The position numbers and the translations under genes were made by a program. This document shows positions 1-9,324 of a DNA stretch of 64,000 nt, piece by piece. Every line of letters starts with the position of its first letter. Position 1 is the stretch's first letter. The notes beneath the pieces were generated by a model. It was not told where the DNA came from, ran no database searches, and worked only from the letters and a program-made list of their open reading frames with translations. The stretch lies in the NCBI RefSeq assembly GCF_900102035.1, contig NZ_LT629689.1:6110501-6174500 (forward strand), written 5' to 3'. The DNA comes from Pseudomonas extremaustralis (GTDB lineage: Bacteria; Pseudomonadota; Gammaproteobacteria; Pseudomonadales; Pseudomonadaceae).

Positions 1-136
1 CAAGGCCAATCAGTTCCTCGGCATGACTGCCTTGCCGACCTTCCTGTGTGTGGACGTGATGAAGCGCCCGGCCATCGAGGCCGACGTGGCGCGCTACGAG
101 CAGCATCTGGCGCAGGTGTTCAACCTCTCGGTGTAA
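1..136 (+). CDS. mdaB: NADPH:quinone reductase MdaB, C-terminal part
   Basis: Only the last 44 codons lie in the window, ending at TAA 134-136. The tail opens with KANQFLGM and continues LPTF, then DVMKRP. This is the C-terminal signature of MdaB (E. coli MdaB reads HKANQFLGMEPLPTF here). The family are cytosolic flavodoxin-fold FAD enzymes that reduce quinones by two electrons and so limit redox cycling. A LysR-type regulator starts 30 bp downstream on the same strand, an arrangement often seen for redox-responsive quinone reductases; that regulatory link is inference. The N-terminus and promoter are outside the window. Confidence 0.85.
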   Translation, partial: KANQFLGMTALPTFLCVDVMKRPAIEADVARYEQHLAQVFNLSV

Positions 137-166
137 GCTGCGCTGAACCGAGAACGAGGACAGCCC

Positions 167-1063
167 GTGAAAGCCCGATCCGATGAGCTACAGATCTTTG
201 TCAGCGTGATTGAGTGCGGCTCGATTTCGGCGGCGGCGGAGCAGGTCGGGCAGACCCCGTCGGCGGTCAGCCGCACTTTGTCGCGCCTGGAGGCCAAGCT
301 CGACACCACGCTGATCAACCGCACCACGCGACGCATGGATTTGACCGAGGAGGGCAAGTATTTCTTCGAGCGCTCCAAGCTGATCCTGGCGCAGATGGAT
401 GAGCTGGAAGAGCACCTGTCGTCGCGCCAGCAAAAACCGGCCGGGCGCCTGCGCATCAACGCGGCCGTGCCGTTCATGTTGCATGGGATCGTGCCGTACA
501 TCGCCGAGTTTCGCAGGCTCTACCCGGATATCCAGCTGGAGCTGAACAGCGATGACCTGATCATCGATCTGCTGGAGCAGAGTACCGATATTGCCATCCG
601 CATCGGTGCCCTGGCGGACTCCACCCTGCATGCGCGTTCTCTCGGCTGCACGCCGCTGCATATCCTCGCCAGCCCCGCTTACCTCCAGCGCCACGGCACA
701 CCGACCAGCGTCGCCGAGCTGGCCGAGCACACCTTGCTCGGGTTCAGCCAGACCGAAACCCTCAACCACTGGCCGCTGCGCCATGTGGAAGGCGACCGCT
801 GGCTGATCGAGCCCGGCATTGCCGCGTCCAGTGGCGAAACCTTGCGCCAGCTGGCACTGGAGGGGCAGGGTATTTGCTGCCTGTCGAACTTCATGACCAT
901 CGACGACATCAACACCGGGCGCCTGGTGCCGGTGTTGGAAGCGTTCAACACGGGCTACCGCCAGCCGATCCATGCGGTGTTCTACCGCAACTCGCAATTG
1001 GCGCTGCGCATCCAGTGCTTCCTGGACTTCATTCAAGCCAAGCTGGCGCGGTATGCGTGCTGA
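167..1063 (+). CDS. LysR-family transcriptional regulator
   Basis: A 298-residue LysR-type regulator of normal length. Residues 1-60 form the winged helix-turn-helix (LQIFVSVIECGSISAAAEQ, then TPSAVSRTLSRLEAKL). The rest is the periplasmic-binding-protein-like effector domain. It starts at GTG 167 because GAGGA at 156-160 is a well-placed ribosome site and no ATG lies nearby. The aromatic-poor effector domain resembles the broad group that controls neighbouring quinone reductases and efflux genes. It follows mdaB by 30 bp, so the two may be cotranscribed. The effector is unknown. Confidence 0.93.
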   Translation: MKARSDELQIFVSVIECGSISAAAEQVGQTPSAVSRTLSRLEAKLDTTLINRTTRRMDLTEEGKYFFERSKLILAQMDELEEHLSSRQQKPAGRLRINAAVPFMLHGIVPYIAEFRRLYPDIQLELNSDDLIIDLLEQSTDIAIRIGALADSTLHARSLGCTPLHILASPAYLQRHGTPTSVAELAEHTLLGFSQTETLNHWPLRHVEGDRWLIEPGIAASSGETLRQLALEGQGICCLSNFMTIDDINTGRLVPVLEAFNTGYRQPIHAVFYRNSQLALRIQCFLDFIQAKLARYAC

Positions 1064-1178
1064 TGCGTGACCGCTGCGTAAAAGCCGGGGGATCTGGCAT
1101 CCGGTTTATTGTGGCGGGTGTTTAAGATCTGGCTCCCCTCTTTCCAATTCCGTACCATTCCCCACCTTATCCCCCGCA

Positions 1179-2639
1179 ATGCCCTGGTACCTCATGAACC
1201 TCACCCGTCTTCGCGCCGACGCCCTGGCCGGCCTCACCACGTCTTTCGCCTTGCTGCCCGAATGCATCGCCTTTGCCCTGGTGGCGCACCTCAATCCGCT
1301 GATGGGGCTCTACGGCGCCTTTATCATCTGCACCCTCACGGCGCTGTTCGGCGGGCGGCCGGGGATGGTGTCCGGTGCAGCGGGGTCGATGGCGGTGGTG
1401 ATTGTCGCGCTGGTGGTGCAGCACGGCGTGGAGTACCTGCTGGCCACGGTGTTGCTGGGCGGTTTGATCATGGTCGCGTTCGGCCTGTTGCGCCTGGGCA
1501 AGCTGGTGCGCATGGTGCCGCACCCGGTGATGCTGGGGTTCGTCAACGGCCTGGCGATCATCATCGCCCTGGCGCAGTTGGAGCATTTCAAAAACGGTGA
1601 CACCTGGCTCAGCGGCACGTCGCTGTATGTGATGACCGGCCTGGTGCTGGTGACCATGGCCATCGTCTACCTGCTGCCGCGCATTACCCGCGCCGTGCCG
1701 CCCGCCCTCGTGGCGATCCTCGGCGTGGGCCTGGCGGTGTATCTGCTCGGCCTGCCGACCCGCACCCTGGGCGACATGGCCCACATCGCCGGTGGCCTGC
1801 CAAGCTTTGCGCTGCCGCAGATCCCCTGGACCCTGGAAACCCTGGGCATCATCGCGCCCTATGCCTTCCTGATGGCCATGGTCGGCCTGCTGGAAACCTT
1901 GCTGACCCTGAACCTCACCGACGAAATCACTGAGACCCGTGGCTACCCCGACCGCGAAAGCGTGGCCCTGGGCGCGGCGAATATGGTCTCGGGTCTGTTC
2001 GGTGGCATGGGCGGTTGCGCGATGATCGGGCAGACCGTGATCAACCTCAGTTCCGGCGGGCGCGGGCGTCTTTCCGGGGTGTTCGCCGGGGTGATGATCC
2101 TGTTGTTCATTCTGTTTCTGTCGCCGCTGATCGAGCGGATTCCGCTGGCGGCGCTGGTGGGGGTGATGTTCGTGGTGTCCCAGCAGACCTTTGCCTGGGC
2201 GTCGCTGCGGGTGATCAACAAGGTGCCGCTCAATGATGTGCTGGTGATCATTGCGGTGACGGTGATCACGGTCTTCACCGACCTGGCCACGGCGGTGCTG
2301 TGCGGGATCGTGATCGCGGCGCTGAACTTCGCCTGGCAACAGGCGCGCGAGCTGTACGCCGATGCGCATCTGCAAGCCGATGGCAGCAAGCTTTACTGCC
2401 TGCACGGCACTTTGTTCTTCGCCTCGACCACGCCGTTTTTGAACCAGTTCGATCCGGCCAACGATCCGCCCGAAGTGACCCTCGATTGCCGTCACCTGAG
2501 CTTTGTCGACTATTCGGCGATCGCCGCGCTGATGACCCTGCGCGAGCGCTATAGCAAGGCTGGCAAGCACCTGCGGGTGCTGCATTTGTCCGAGCGCTGC
2601 AAGCAACTGCTCAAGCGCGCCAAGGCCCATCACGACTGA
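1179..2639 (+). CDS. SulP-family inorganic anion transporter with STAS domain
   Basis: A 486-residue inner-membrane protein of the SulP (SLC26) family, which moves sulfate, bicarbonate or similar anions. The N-terminus (DALAGLTTSFALLPECIAFA) matches the first transmembrane helix of the family. The core continues with about 10-12 hydrophobic helices to residue ~390. The C-terminal ~90 residues form a cytoplasmic STAS domain (VTLDCRHLSFVDYSAIAAL). No carbonic anhydrase gene is adjacent, so the substrate cannot be assigned. The start is uncertain: ATG 1179 and ATG 1194 are both possible and neither has a clear ribosome site; the shorter form begins MNLTRLRADALAG. Confidence 0.9.
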   Translation: MPWYLMNLTRLRADALAGLTTSFALLPECIAFALVAHLNPLMGLYGAFIICTLTALFGGRPGMVSGAAGSMAVVIVALVVQHGVEYLLATVLLGGLIMVAFGLLRLGKLVRMVPHPVMLGFVNGLAIIIALAQLEHFKNGDTWLSGTSLYVMTGLVLVTMAIVYLLPRITRAVPPALVAILGVGLAVYLLGLPTRTLGDMAHIAGGLPSFALPQIPWTLETLGIIAPYAFLMAMVGLLETLLTLNLTDEITETRGYPDRESVALGAANMVSGLFGGMGGCAMIGQTVINLSSGGRGRLSGVFAGVMILLFILFLSPLIERIPLAALVGVMFVVSQQTFAWASLRVINKVPLNDVLVIIAVTVITVFTDLATAVLCGIVIAALNFAWQQARELYADAHLQADGSKLYCLHGTLFFASTTPFLNQFDPANDPPEVTLDCRHLSFVDYSAIAALMTLRERYSKAGKHLRVLHLSERCKQLLKRAKAHHD

Positions 2640-2650
2640 CCGCAACCCCT

Positions 2651-2750
2651 TGTAGGAGTGAGCTTGCTCGCGAAAATCGTCAACGATAGCGAGGGGAACC
2701 TGACACTCTGCGGCGCCCTCAGGTTTTTCGCGAGCAAGCTCGCTCCTACA
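2651..2750. repeat. REP doublet (REPIN), copy 1
   Basis: Two inverted copies of the core TAGGAGTGAGCTTGCTCGCG (2651-2674 and 2727-2750) flank a ~52-bp linker containing GTCAACGATA. It lies between the convergent ends of the SulP gene and the LprI-like gene. The left arm has GAGTGAGC where most other copies have GAGCGAGC. Confidence 0.93.
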
Positions 2751-2760
2751 GGGGCTAGGG

Positions 2761-3141
2761 TTACGGGCCGACCAGGTCTTCCAGTTCCTGGGCGCGGGTC
2801 TGGGTCATGTCCAGCACGCAGCCGGAGCCATTGACCTGGTCGAGGGTGCCGCCGGTGGCGGAGCCTGCGAAGGCGCAATTGGCGTCGCGGTATTTGATCC
2901 ACAGGCGCTGCACATCCTGCAGTTGCTGTTTGCGCGCGCCTTCCTGGGCGGCAAGGGCGGTCTTGTAGGCGCGGTTCAGGCGGTCGTCCTGAACCTTGGT
3001 GGCCTTGGCGTTGCAACTGACCATGTCAGCGGTCGTGTTGGCGCCGTCCATGCATTTTTTCAGCGCCGCGTTCTCGGCGGCCGAGGCGACGCCGCACAGG
3101 GCGAGCAGTACGGCGCCGGCGGTGAGGGAGGTGCGAATCAT
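2761..3141 (-). CDS. LprI-like (DUF1311) periplasmic protein
   Basis: A 126-residue secreted protein. Residues 1-20 are a Sec signal peptide ending VASA. The mature part has the DUF1311/LprI pattern: an early Cys (LKKCMDG), a middle Cys (MVSCNAKA), and the WIKYRDANC motif followed by a last Cys near GSGCVLDM. These cysteines probably form disulfides. The founding member, LprI of Mycobacterium, inhibits lysozyme; most Pseudomonas members have no tested function. ATG 3139-3141 was chosen because it gives an intact signal peptide; the frame stays open upstream but that part has no signal character. Confidence 0.85.
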   Translation of the reverse strand: MIRTSLTAGAVLLALCGVASAAENAALKKCMDGANTTADMVSCNAKATKVQDDRLNRAYKTALAAQEGARKQQLQDVQRLWIKYRDANCAFAGSATGGTLDQVNGSGCVLDMTQTRAQELEDLVGP

Positions 3142-3305
3142 GGTCGATGTTCCTGGGCATGAGGGAGTACGCATTCTACGACTCGATGGTCGCCGCCGGG
3201 TTTCCGACATCCTCTGATCTTCATGTAAGAACACCCCCCGAATTTTCATCCACGCCTGTCGGGCATGTCCCAACGCGACAGCGCTTATCCGTGCACGAAA
3301 ATGAC

Positions 3306-3360
3306 TTTCATCCGGTTTGAAAATACGCCTCGGTAATGATTTATGAGTTTCACCACTCAT
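3306..3360. promoter_or_regulatory. Two dyads upstream of the gntP-like gene, candidate RpiR operators
   Basis: Two inverted repeats lie in the 248-bp gap before the permease gene: TTTCA-N7-TGAAA at 3306-3322, and ATGAGT-TTCACC-ACTCAT at 3343-3360, a perfect 6-6-6 dyad ending 30 bp before the start codon. RpiR-family regulators bind dyads of this size, and an RpiR gene is second in the operon. The assignment is inference. Confidence 0.5.
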
Positions 3361-3389
3361 TCGACGTGACCCTTTGCGAGGAGTACCGC

Positions 3390-4739
3390 ATGGCCGCATC
3401 ACCGGGCTTCGGGCTATTGGCGTACGCTGCCATCGCCATCATTGCTTTGATCGTGCTGATTGCACGTTACCGACTCAACCCGTTTATCGTCATCACCCTG
3501 GTGTCCATCGGCCTGGCGCTGATGGCCGGGATGCCGGCGGACACCATCATGGGCTCCTACGAGGCGGGCGTCGGTAAAACCCTGGGGCATATCGCCCTGG
3601 TGGTGGCGCTGGGCACCATGCTCGGCAAGATGATGGCCGAGTCCGGTGGTGCCGAGCAGGTGGCGCGTACGCTGATCGACCGTTTCGGCGAGCGCAATGC
3701 CCACTGGGCCATGGTCTGCATCGCCTTCCTGGTGGGGCTGCCGCTGTTTTTTGAGGTCGGTTTTGTGTTGCTGGTGCCGATCGCCTTTACCGTGGCGCGG
3801 CGGGTCGGGGTGTCGATCCTGATGGTCGGCCTGCCGATGGTCGCCGGGTTGTCGGTGGTGCATGCGCTGGTGCCGCCGCACCCGGCGGCGATGATGGCGG
3901 TGCTGGCGTATAACGCGTCGGTGGGGCAGACCGTGTTGTATGCGATTCTGATCGGCATCCCCACGGCGATCGTCGCCGGTCCCCTCTACGCCAAGTTCAT
4001 CGTGCCGCGCATTCAGTTGCCGGCGGACAACCCGCTGGAACGCCAATTCATCGAGCGTGAACCCCGCACCCGTTTGCCGAGCTTTGCGCTGACCATGGGC
4101 ACGCTGCTGTTGCCGGTGGTGCTGATGATGATCGGCGGTTGGGCCAACGTGCTTTCCACGCCGGGCAGTGGGTTCAACCAGTTCCTGCTGTTTATCGGCA
4201 ACTCGGTGATCGCACTGCTGGTGGCGACCCTGATGAGCTTCTGGACCCTGGGCCTGGCCCAAGGCTTCAACCGCGAAGCGATCCTCAAGTTCACCAACGA
4301 ATGCCTGGCGCCGACCGCGAGCATCACCTTGCTGGTGGGCGCGGGCGGCGGGCTGAATCGCATCCTGGTGGACGCCGGTGTCACCCATGAAATCCTTGGC
4401 CTGGCCCATGCCTTCAACCTGTCACCGCTGCTGATGGGCTGGTTGTTCGCCGCGTTGATGCGCATCGCCACCGGCTCGGCCACCGTGGCGATGACTACTG
4501 CTTCCGGCGTGGTCGCGCCGGTCGCCCTGGCCCTGGGTTATCCACACCCTGAATTGCTGGTGCTGGCCACCGGTGCGGGATCGGTGATCTTTTCCCACGT
4601 CAATGACGGCGGCTTCTGGCTGATCAAGGAATACTTCAATATGACCGTGATCCAGACCTTCAAGACCTGGACCGTGCTGGAGACCCTGATTTCGCTGGTC
4701 GCCTTCGGTCTGACCTATGGTCTGTCCCGCATCCTGTAA
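3390..4739 (+). CDS. GntP-family proton symporter (gluconate-permease-like)
   Basis: A 449-residue integral membrane protein of the GntP/GntT family, normal in length, with 12-14 hydrophobic segments. Family hallmarks are VTLVSIGLALMAG near the N-terminus, GGAEQVARTLIDRFGERNAHWAM-type loops, and the C-terminal GSVIFSHVNDGGFWLIKEYF region. ATG 3390 has a GCGAGGAG ribosome site at 3376-3383. The next two genes are an RpiR regulator and a D-aminoacylase. The likely substrate is therefore an N-acyl-D-amino acid or a related hydroxy or amino acid rather than gluconate; this follows from context only. Confidence 0.9.
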   Translation: MAASPGFGLLAYAAIAIIALIVLIARYRLNPFIVITLVSIGLALMAGMPADTIMGSYEAGVGKTLGHIALVVALGTMLGKMMAESGGAEQVARTLIDRFGERNAHWAMVCIAFLVGLPLFFEVGFVLLVPIAFTVARRVGVSILMVGLPMVAGLSVVHALVPPHPAAMMAVLAYNASVGQTVLYAILIGIPTAIVAGPLYAKFIVPRIQLPADNPLERQFIEREPRTRLPSFALTMGTLLLPVVLMMIGGWANVLSTPGSGFNQFLLFIGNSVIALLVATLMSFWTLGLAQGFNREAILKFTNECLAPTASITLLVGAGGGLNRILVDAGVTHEILGLAHAFNLSPLLMGWLFAALMRIATGSATVAMTTASGVVAPVALALGYPHPELLVLATGAGSVIFSHVNDGGFWLIKEYFNMTVIQTFKTWTVLETLISLVAFGLTYGLSRIL

Positions 4740-4751
4740 TCCGGAGACCCC

Positions 4752-5612
4752 ATGGACATCCTCTACCAGATCCGCGCCCGTCAGGATTCCTTCAGCGCCG
4801 GCGAAGGACGCATCGCCAGGCTGATGCTGGAGGATGTGGGGTTCGCTGCGTCGGCCAGCCTGGAGGCGTTGTCCCAGCGCGCCGAGGTCAGCACCGCCAC
4901 GTTGTCGCGGTTTGCGCGCAGCGTCGGGTGCCGGGATTTGCGTGACCTGCGTCTGCAACTGGCCCAGGCCAGCGGCGTCGGCAGTCGCTTCCTGGACCCG
5001 GCAGGCAAACCCGAGCAGTCGGCGTTCCATCGCCAGATTCTGGGGGATATCGAGGCGACCTTGCGCCAGCACCTGTCGGGGTTCAAGCAGACGAGTTTCG
5101 TCGATGCGGTCAGCCTGCTGGGCAAGGCGCGGATGATCCATGCGTTCGGCATGGGCGGCCCGTCGAGCCTGTGCAGCGATGAGTTGCAGGTGCGCCTGGT
5201 GCGTCTGGGCTACTCGATTGCCGCGTGCCATGACCCGGTGATGATGCGGGTGACGGCGGCGACCCTGGGCCCCGAGCATGCGCTGATTGTGTGCTCCCTC
5301 AGCGGCCTTACCCCCGAGTTGCTGAACGTGGTGGAACTGGCGCGCAACTACGACGCGCGCGTCCTGGCCATCACCCTGGCCGATTCGCCCCTGGCCCAGT
5401 TGGCGGATGTACTGCTGCCGCTGCAGCCGGCCGAAACCAGTTTTATCTACAAACCCACGGCGGCGCGCTACGGCATGCTGCTGGCCATCGACCTGCTCGC
5501 CACCGAGCTGGCGCTGGCCATGCCGGACGACAACCAGGAACGCCTGCGCCGCATCAAACTGGCCCTGGACGACTATCGCGGCGGCCCCGACAGCCTGCCG
5601 CTTGGAGACTGA
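4752..5612 (+). CDS. RpiR/MurR-family transcriptional regulator
   Basis: A 286-residue regulator with an N-terminal HTH_6 domain (residues ~1-77, with ASLEALSQRAEVSTATLSRF as the recognition region) and a C-terminal SIS sugar-isomerase-like sensor domain (~125-255, including GMGGPSSLCSDELQVRLVRLG and SLSGLTPELLN). SIS domains usually sense phosphosugars, but RpiR members also control amino-acid catabolism. It starts 12 bp after the permease and ends 1 bp before the D-aminoacylase, so the three genes form one operon. It probably regulates this operon through the dyads upstream of the permease. Confidence 0.92.
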   Translation: MDILYQIRARQDSFSAGEGRIARLMLEDVGFAASASLEALSQRAEVSTATLSRFARSVGCRDLRDLRLQLAQASGVGSRFLDPAGKPEQSAFHRQILGDIEATLRQHLSGFKQTSFVDAVSLLGKARMIHAFGMGGPSSLCSDELQVRLVRLGYSIAACHDPVMMRVTAATLGPEHALIVCSLSGLTPELLNVVELARNYDARVLAITLADSPLAQLADVLLPLQPAETSFIYKPTAARYGMLLAIDLLATELALAMPDDNQERLRRIKLALDDYRGGPDSLPLGD

Positions 5613-5613
5613 C

Positions 5614-7077
5614 ATGACGTACGACACGCTGATTCGTCAGGCGCTAATCATTGATGGCAGCAACACGCCGGGCTATGTCGCCGATGTGGGGCTGCGCGAC
5701 GGGCGCATCGAGAACATCGGCGATCTATCGGCGGCTCATGGCGTGCATGAGCTGGAGGCTGGCGGTCGCGTGTTGGCGCCGGGTTTTATCGACGTGCACA
5801 CCCACGATGACACCGTGGTGATACGCCAGCCGCAGATGTTGCCCAAGCTCAGCCAGGGCGTGACCACGGTGATTGTCGGCAACTGTGGGATCAGCGCAGC
5901 GCCGGTGAGCCTGCGCGGCAATCCCCCGGACCCGATGAACCTGCTGGGCAACGCGGAAGCCTTCGCCTACCCGCGCTTTATCGATTACCGCACGGCGGTG
6001 GAACATGCACACCCGGCGGTCAACGTCGCCGCGTTGATCGGCCATACGGCGCTGCGCAGCAACCATATGGACGATCTGCAGCGCACCGCCACGCCCGGTG
6101 AAATCATCGCGATGCGTGTGCAATTGCAGGAAAGCCTCGAAGCCGGCGCGCTGGGGTTATCCACTGGCCTGGCCTACGCCAGCGCGTTTGAGGCCGACAC
6201 CGAGGAAGTGCTGCAATTGAGTGAAGCGCTGAGCGCTTTCGGTGCGGTGTACACCACCCATTTGCGCAGCGAATTCGAGCCGGTGCTGGAGGCACTGGAC
6301 GAGGCGTTCCTGATCGGCCGGCACGCCAAGGCGCCGGTGATCATTTCCCACCTCAAATGTGCCGGTGCGGGTAATTGGGGGCGTAGTCCGCAACTGTTGG
6401 CAGCGTTGGAGCAGGCGGCGAAAACCCAGGCGGTGGGGTGCGATTGCTACCCCTATGCGGCGAGTTCCTCGACCCTGGATCTCAAGCAAGTCACCGATGC
6501 GTTTCGCATCACCATCACCTGGTCCACGCCGCACCCGCACATGGGGGGGCGGGACTTGCAGGACATCGCTGCCGAGTGGGACGTTTCGCTGATGGACGCG
6601 GCCCGTCGCCTGCAACCGGCGGGGGCGGTGTATTACGGGATGGATGAGACGGACGTGCGCCGCATCCTCGCGCATCCGCTGTCGATGGTAGGGTCGGATG
6701 GGCTGCCTGAAGATCCGTTCCCCCATCCGCGCTTGTGGGGCGCGTTTCCACGGGTGTTGGGGCATTTCAGCCGGGATGTCGGGCTGTTTCCGCTGCACAC
6801 GGCGGTGCACAAGATGACCGGGTTGTCGGCGGCGCGGTTTGGCTTGTCCGAACGTGGCGAAATTCGCGAAGGGCATTGGGCCGACCTGGTGCTATTCGAC
6901 CCGTTGCGGGTGCGGGATGTGGCGGACTTCAAGCAGCCGCAGCGCGCGGCCGAGGGGATTGATGGGGTGTGGGTCAACGGCGTGTTGAGCTACAGCGAGG
7001 GGCGGGCGAATGGGCGGCGGTCGGGACGATTCCTGGCGCGTAACGGGGACTTGCGTCGCGGGTTTGCACCTCTATAG
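5614..7077 (+). CDS. N-acyl-D-amino-acid deacylase (D-aminoacylase)
   Basis: A 487-residue amidohydrolase-fold enzyme that hydrolyses N-acyl-D-amino acids to D-amino acids and a fatty or acetic acid in the cytosol. Visible metal-site elements are FIDVHTHDD (~65-73), the VGNCGIS stretch whose Cys is a metal ligand in characterised D-aminoacylases, HLKCAG, and the late MVGSDGLP Asp. Length is as expected (480-500). ATG 5614 was chosen because it follows the RpiR stop directly and begins MTYDTLIRQALIIDGS, the usual family N-terminus. With the GntP permease it suggests uptake and use of N-acylated D-amino acids. Confidence 0.9.
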   Translation: MTYDTLIRQALIIDGSNTPGYVADVGLRDGRIENIGDLSAAHGVHELEAGGRVLAPGFIDVHTHDDTVVIRQPQMLPKLSQGVTTVIVGNCGISAAPVSLRGNPPDPMNLLGNAEAFAYPRFIDYRTAVEHAHPAVNVAALIGHTALRSNHMDDLQRTATPGEIIAMRVQLQESLEAGALGLSTGLAYASAFEADTEEVLQLSEALSAFGAVYTTHLRSEFEPVLEALDEAFLIGRHAKAPVIISHLKCAGAGNWGRSPQLLAALEQAAKTQAVGCDCYPYAASSSTLDLKQVTDAFRITITWSTPHPHMGGRDLQDIAAEWDVSLMDAARRLQPAGAVYYGMDETDVRRILAHPLSMVGSDGLPEDPFPHPRLWGAFPRVLGHFSRDVGLFPLHTAVHKMTGLSAARFGLSERGEIREGHWADLVLFDPLRVRDVADFKQPQRAAEGIDGVWVNGVLSYSEGRANGRRSGRFLARNGDLRRGFAPL

Positions 7078-7106
7078 TGGACGCTCTTTTACACGAAGCG
7101 GTTGCC

Positions 7107-7270
7107 ATGCACTTAGGAAAAGTCATCCCCATCCTCAGCAGCAGTTGGCGGGCAAGGATTACCGTTATGCCAAGCCCGAGGTTGAGCAAACGTCTTGGGG
7201 GACGCGGGAGATGAGCATCAAGGACCCGTTTGGGAATCGCGTGGTGTTTGTCGAGGACGTGCAGGCCTGA
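7107..7270 (+). pseudogene. VOC/glyoxalase-superfamily gene with internal deletion
   Basis: The first codons read MHLGKVIPIL, the usual start of small glyoxalase/bleomycin-resistance (VOC) proteins. The frame then hits a junction near 7137. A different frame continues with QQLAGKDYRYAKPEV, TSWGTREMSIKDPFGNRVVF and stop 7268-7270, which is the normal C-terminal third of the same family. About 70-80 middle codons are missing and the two pieces are out of frame. Read from the ATG, translation ends at a TGA near 7212. The result is a decayed remnant without a complete VOC metal site. Confidence 0.8.
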
Positions 7271-7288
7271 GGGCAATAAAACCCTCCT

Positions 7289-7316
7289 GTGGCGAGGGAG
7301 CAAGCTCTCTCGCCAC
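7289..7316. repeat. REP-like hairpin, GGCGAGGGAG family
   Basis: An inverted repeat: GTGGCGAGGGAG at 7289-7300, loop CAAG, and CTCTCTCGCCAC at 7305-7316, with one mismatch. It lies between the convergent pseudogene and chemoreceptor gene. It belongs to a different REP family from the GAGCGAGCTTGCTCGCG doublets. With no T-run on either side it is unlikely to be an intrinsic terminator. Confidence 0.7.
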
Positions 7317-7328
7317 GATGATTGCGTT

Positions 7329-9248
7329 TTACACGCGGAAATGGCTGACCATCTGCTGCAACTGGCTGCCCAGTCGCGCCAGTTCCACGCTCGACTTGGC
7401 CGTCTCGTCACTGGCGGTGGCGGTCTGCTCGGACACATCGCGCACATTCACGATGCTACGGCTGATCTCTTCAGCCACGGCGCTTTGCTGCTCGGCGGCG
7501 GCCGCGATCTGCTGGTTCATCGACTGGATGTTCGACACCGTGCGGGTGATGTTCTCCAGGGACACACCGGCCTTGCGCGTCAGCTCGACGCTGCTGTCGG
7601 TGAGGCTGCGGCTGTTGTTCATCACGTTGGACACTTGCTGGGTGCCATTCTGCAAGCCGGCCACCAGGCCTTCGATCTCTTCGGTGGACTTTTGCGTACG
7701 CTGGGCCAGGCCGCGCACTTCGTCGGCGACCACGGCAAACCCTCGGCCGGCTTCACCGGCGCGTGCCGCTTCAATCGCCGCGTTGAGCGCCAGCAGGTTG
7801 GTCTGTTCGGCCACGGCCTTGATCACGTCCATCACGCTGCCGATCTTGTTGCTCTCTTGCTGCAAGTGGGCCATGGCATCGGTGGAGCGCGCCACTTCGG
7901 CGGCGAGGCGTTCGATCTGGGCGATGGCTTCGGCCACCACCTTGTCGCCTGCGCGGGCCTGGCCGTCGGCATCGGCAGCGGCCAGGGACGCTTGCTCGGC
8001 GTTGCGCGCGACTTCCTGCACGGTGGCCGTCATTTCATGCATCGCGGTGGCGACCTGGTCGGTCTCGATCTTCTGGCTGTTCACACCGGTACTGGTCTGT
8101 TCGGTCACGGCCGACAGCTCTTCGGCGGCGCTGGCGATTTGGGTGACGCCGTCGCGAATGCCGCTGATCAGTTCGCGCAGCGTGGTGCCCATGTGCTGGA
8201 TGCCTTGTTGCAGCACGCCCAGCTCGTCGCGGCGGGTGACCTGGATGTTGTGGCTCAAGTCACCGGACGCAATGCGTTCCACCACGGCCAGGGTTTCCTG
8301 GATCGGGCGCGTGATCTGGCGGGTGATGACCAGTGCCGCGATGATGCCGACCAGCAGCGCCAGCAACGTACTGATCAATTGCAGGTTGCGGGCTTGGGCG
8401 CTTTCGGCGTCGCGACGATCAAGCTGGATGTCGTAGAGCTTGTCGCTGATGGTGACAATGTCGGCGCCTTGGGTGGTCATTTCGGCGCGGGCGCTCACGA
8501 TGTTGGCATTGGCGGCCTTGTAGTTCTGCACGGCGCTGCGATAGTCGCCGAGGGCGGTTTCCAGGGCGGTCAAGGCGCTTTGCTGGCTGCTGCCGAATAG
8601 GGCGCTAAGGTTTTTCAGGCCATTGATGGCTTTGTCGATCTGCGCCGCCGCGCGGGCTTCGGTGTCCGCATTGACGTTACCGGTGTAGCCGCGCACTTCG
8701 TAGCGGGCGATTTGGAATTGCAGTTTGGCATCGGCCACCGCCTGGAATTGGGCAAGGTGTTCCGAACTGTCGGGCATTTGTTTCACGCTGGTTTCCAGCG
8801 CGTTGATCTGTGCGTTGGCGATGTCGGCCTTGTCGCCCATCACTTGGCGAGAAGCGTTGCCGTTACGGTAGGCCTCGCGCATTTTATTCAAGGACTGCTG
8901 GTAGGCGGTGATGATCGCTTTCTGCTCATTGAGCAGCTTGAGGTTTTCCGGGCTCTTGAAGCTGTCCAGGAGTTTCTGTTGCTGGGCAGCGAAGGCATCC
9001 AGGTTGGTCTGTACCGTCTGCGCCACGGTTTCGTCGCCGTTGGCGAGCATATATTGCAGGCGTGCGACGCGCAGTTTGGTCAGGGACGCGTTGAGCTGGG
9101 TGATGTCGCTCATCCAGTTGCTGCGGTCGATCAGGCTGCCCAGGCTGGTCCAGCCGGTCAGGGCCAGGATCGAGGTGAGGACCAGTACCAGGCCAAAGCC
9201 CAGGCCCAGTTTGAGGTTGACGCTGATGTTACCGAACCAGCTGTTCAT
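7329..9248 (-). CDS. Methyl-accepting chemotaxis protein, HBM ligand domain
   Basis: A 639-residue chemoreceptor. TM1 is at ~11-32, followed by a ~250-residue all-helical periplasmic domain (34-285), TM2 at 289-309, HAMP at ~310-365, and the cytoplasmic signalling hairpin with the conserved tip ([20 protein letters not shown]). The N-terminus ([20 protein letters not shown]) and the double-bundle size match the helical bimodular (HBM) receptors typified by P. putida McpS, which senses TCA intermediates. The ligand here is untested. No CheR-tethering pentapeptide is present. It is monocistronic, with a sigma-28 promoter upstream. Confidence 0.93.
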   Translation of the reverse strand: MNSWFGNISVNLKLGLGFGLVLVLTSILALTGWTSLGSLIDRSNWMSDITQLNASLTKLRVARLQYMLANGDETVAQTVQTNLDAFAAQQQKLLDSFKSPENLKLLNEQKAIITAYQQSLNKMREAYRNGNASRQVMGDKADIANAQINALETSVKQMPDSSEHLAQFQAVADAKLQFQIARYEVRGYTGNVNADTEARAAAQIDKAINGLKNLSALFGSSQQSALTALETALGDYRSAVQNYKAANANIVSARAEMTTQGADIVTISDKLYDIQLDRRDAESAQARNLQLISTLLALLVGIIAALVITRQITRPIQETLAVVERIASGDLSHNIQVTRRDELGVLQQGIQHMGTTLRELISGIRDGVTQIASAAEELSAVTEQTSTGVNSQKIETDQVATAMHEMTATVQEVARNAEQASLAAADADGQARAGDKVVAEAIAQIERLAAEVARSTDAMAHLQQESNKIGSVMDVIKAVAEQTNLLALNAAIEAARAGEAGRGFAVVADEVRGLAQRTQKSTEEIEGLVAGLQNGTQQVSNVMNNSRSLTDSSVELTRKAGVSLENITRTVSNIQSMNQQIAAAAEQQSAVAEEISRSIVNVRDVSEQTATASDETAKSSVELARLGSQLQQMVSHFRV

Positions 9249-9324
9249 CGAGTGCTCCGCAAAAGTGATGTCTGTCTGCTGGACGGTGTTGTTGGTTGTT
9301 TGAGCCAGCCAAGGTGTTCAGGCC

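Noticed and set aside
1167..2645. Antisense 492-codon frame opposite the SulP gene
   Set aside because: Its translation is His/Gln/Arg-rich with no family features, as expected opposite a membrane-protein gene in GC-rich DNA.
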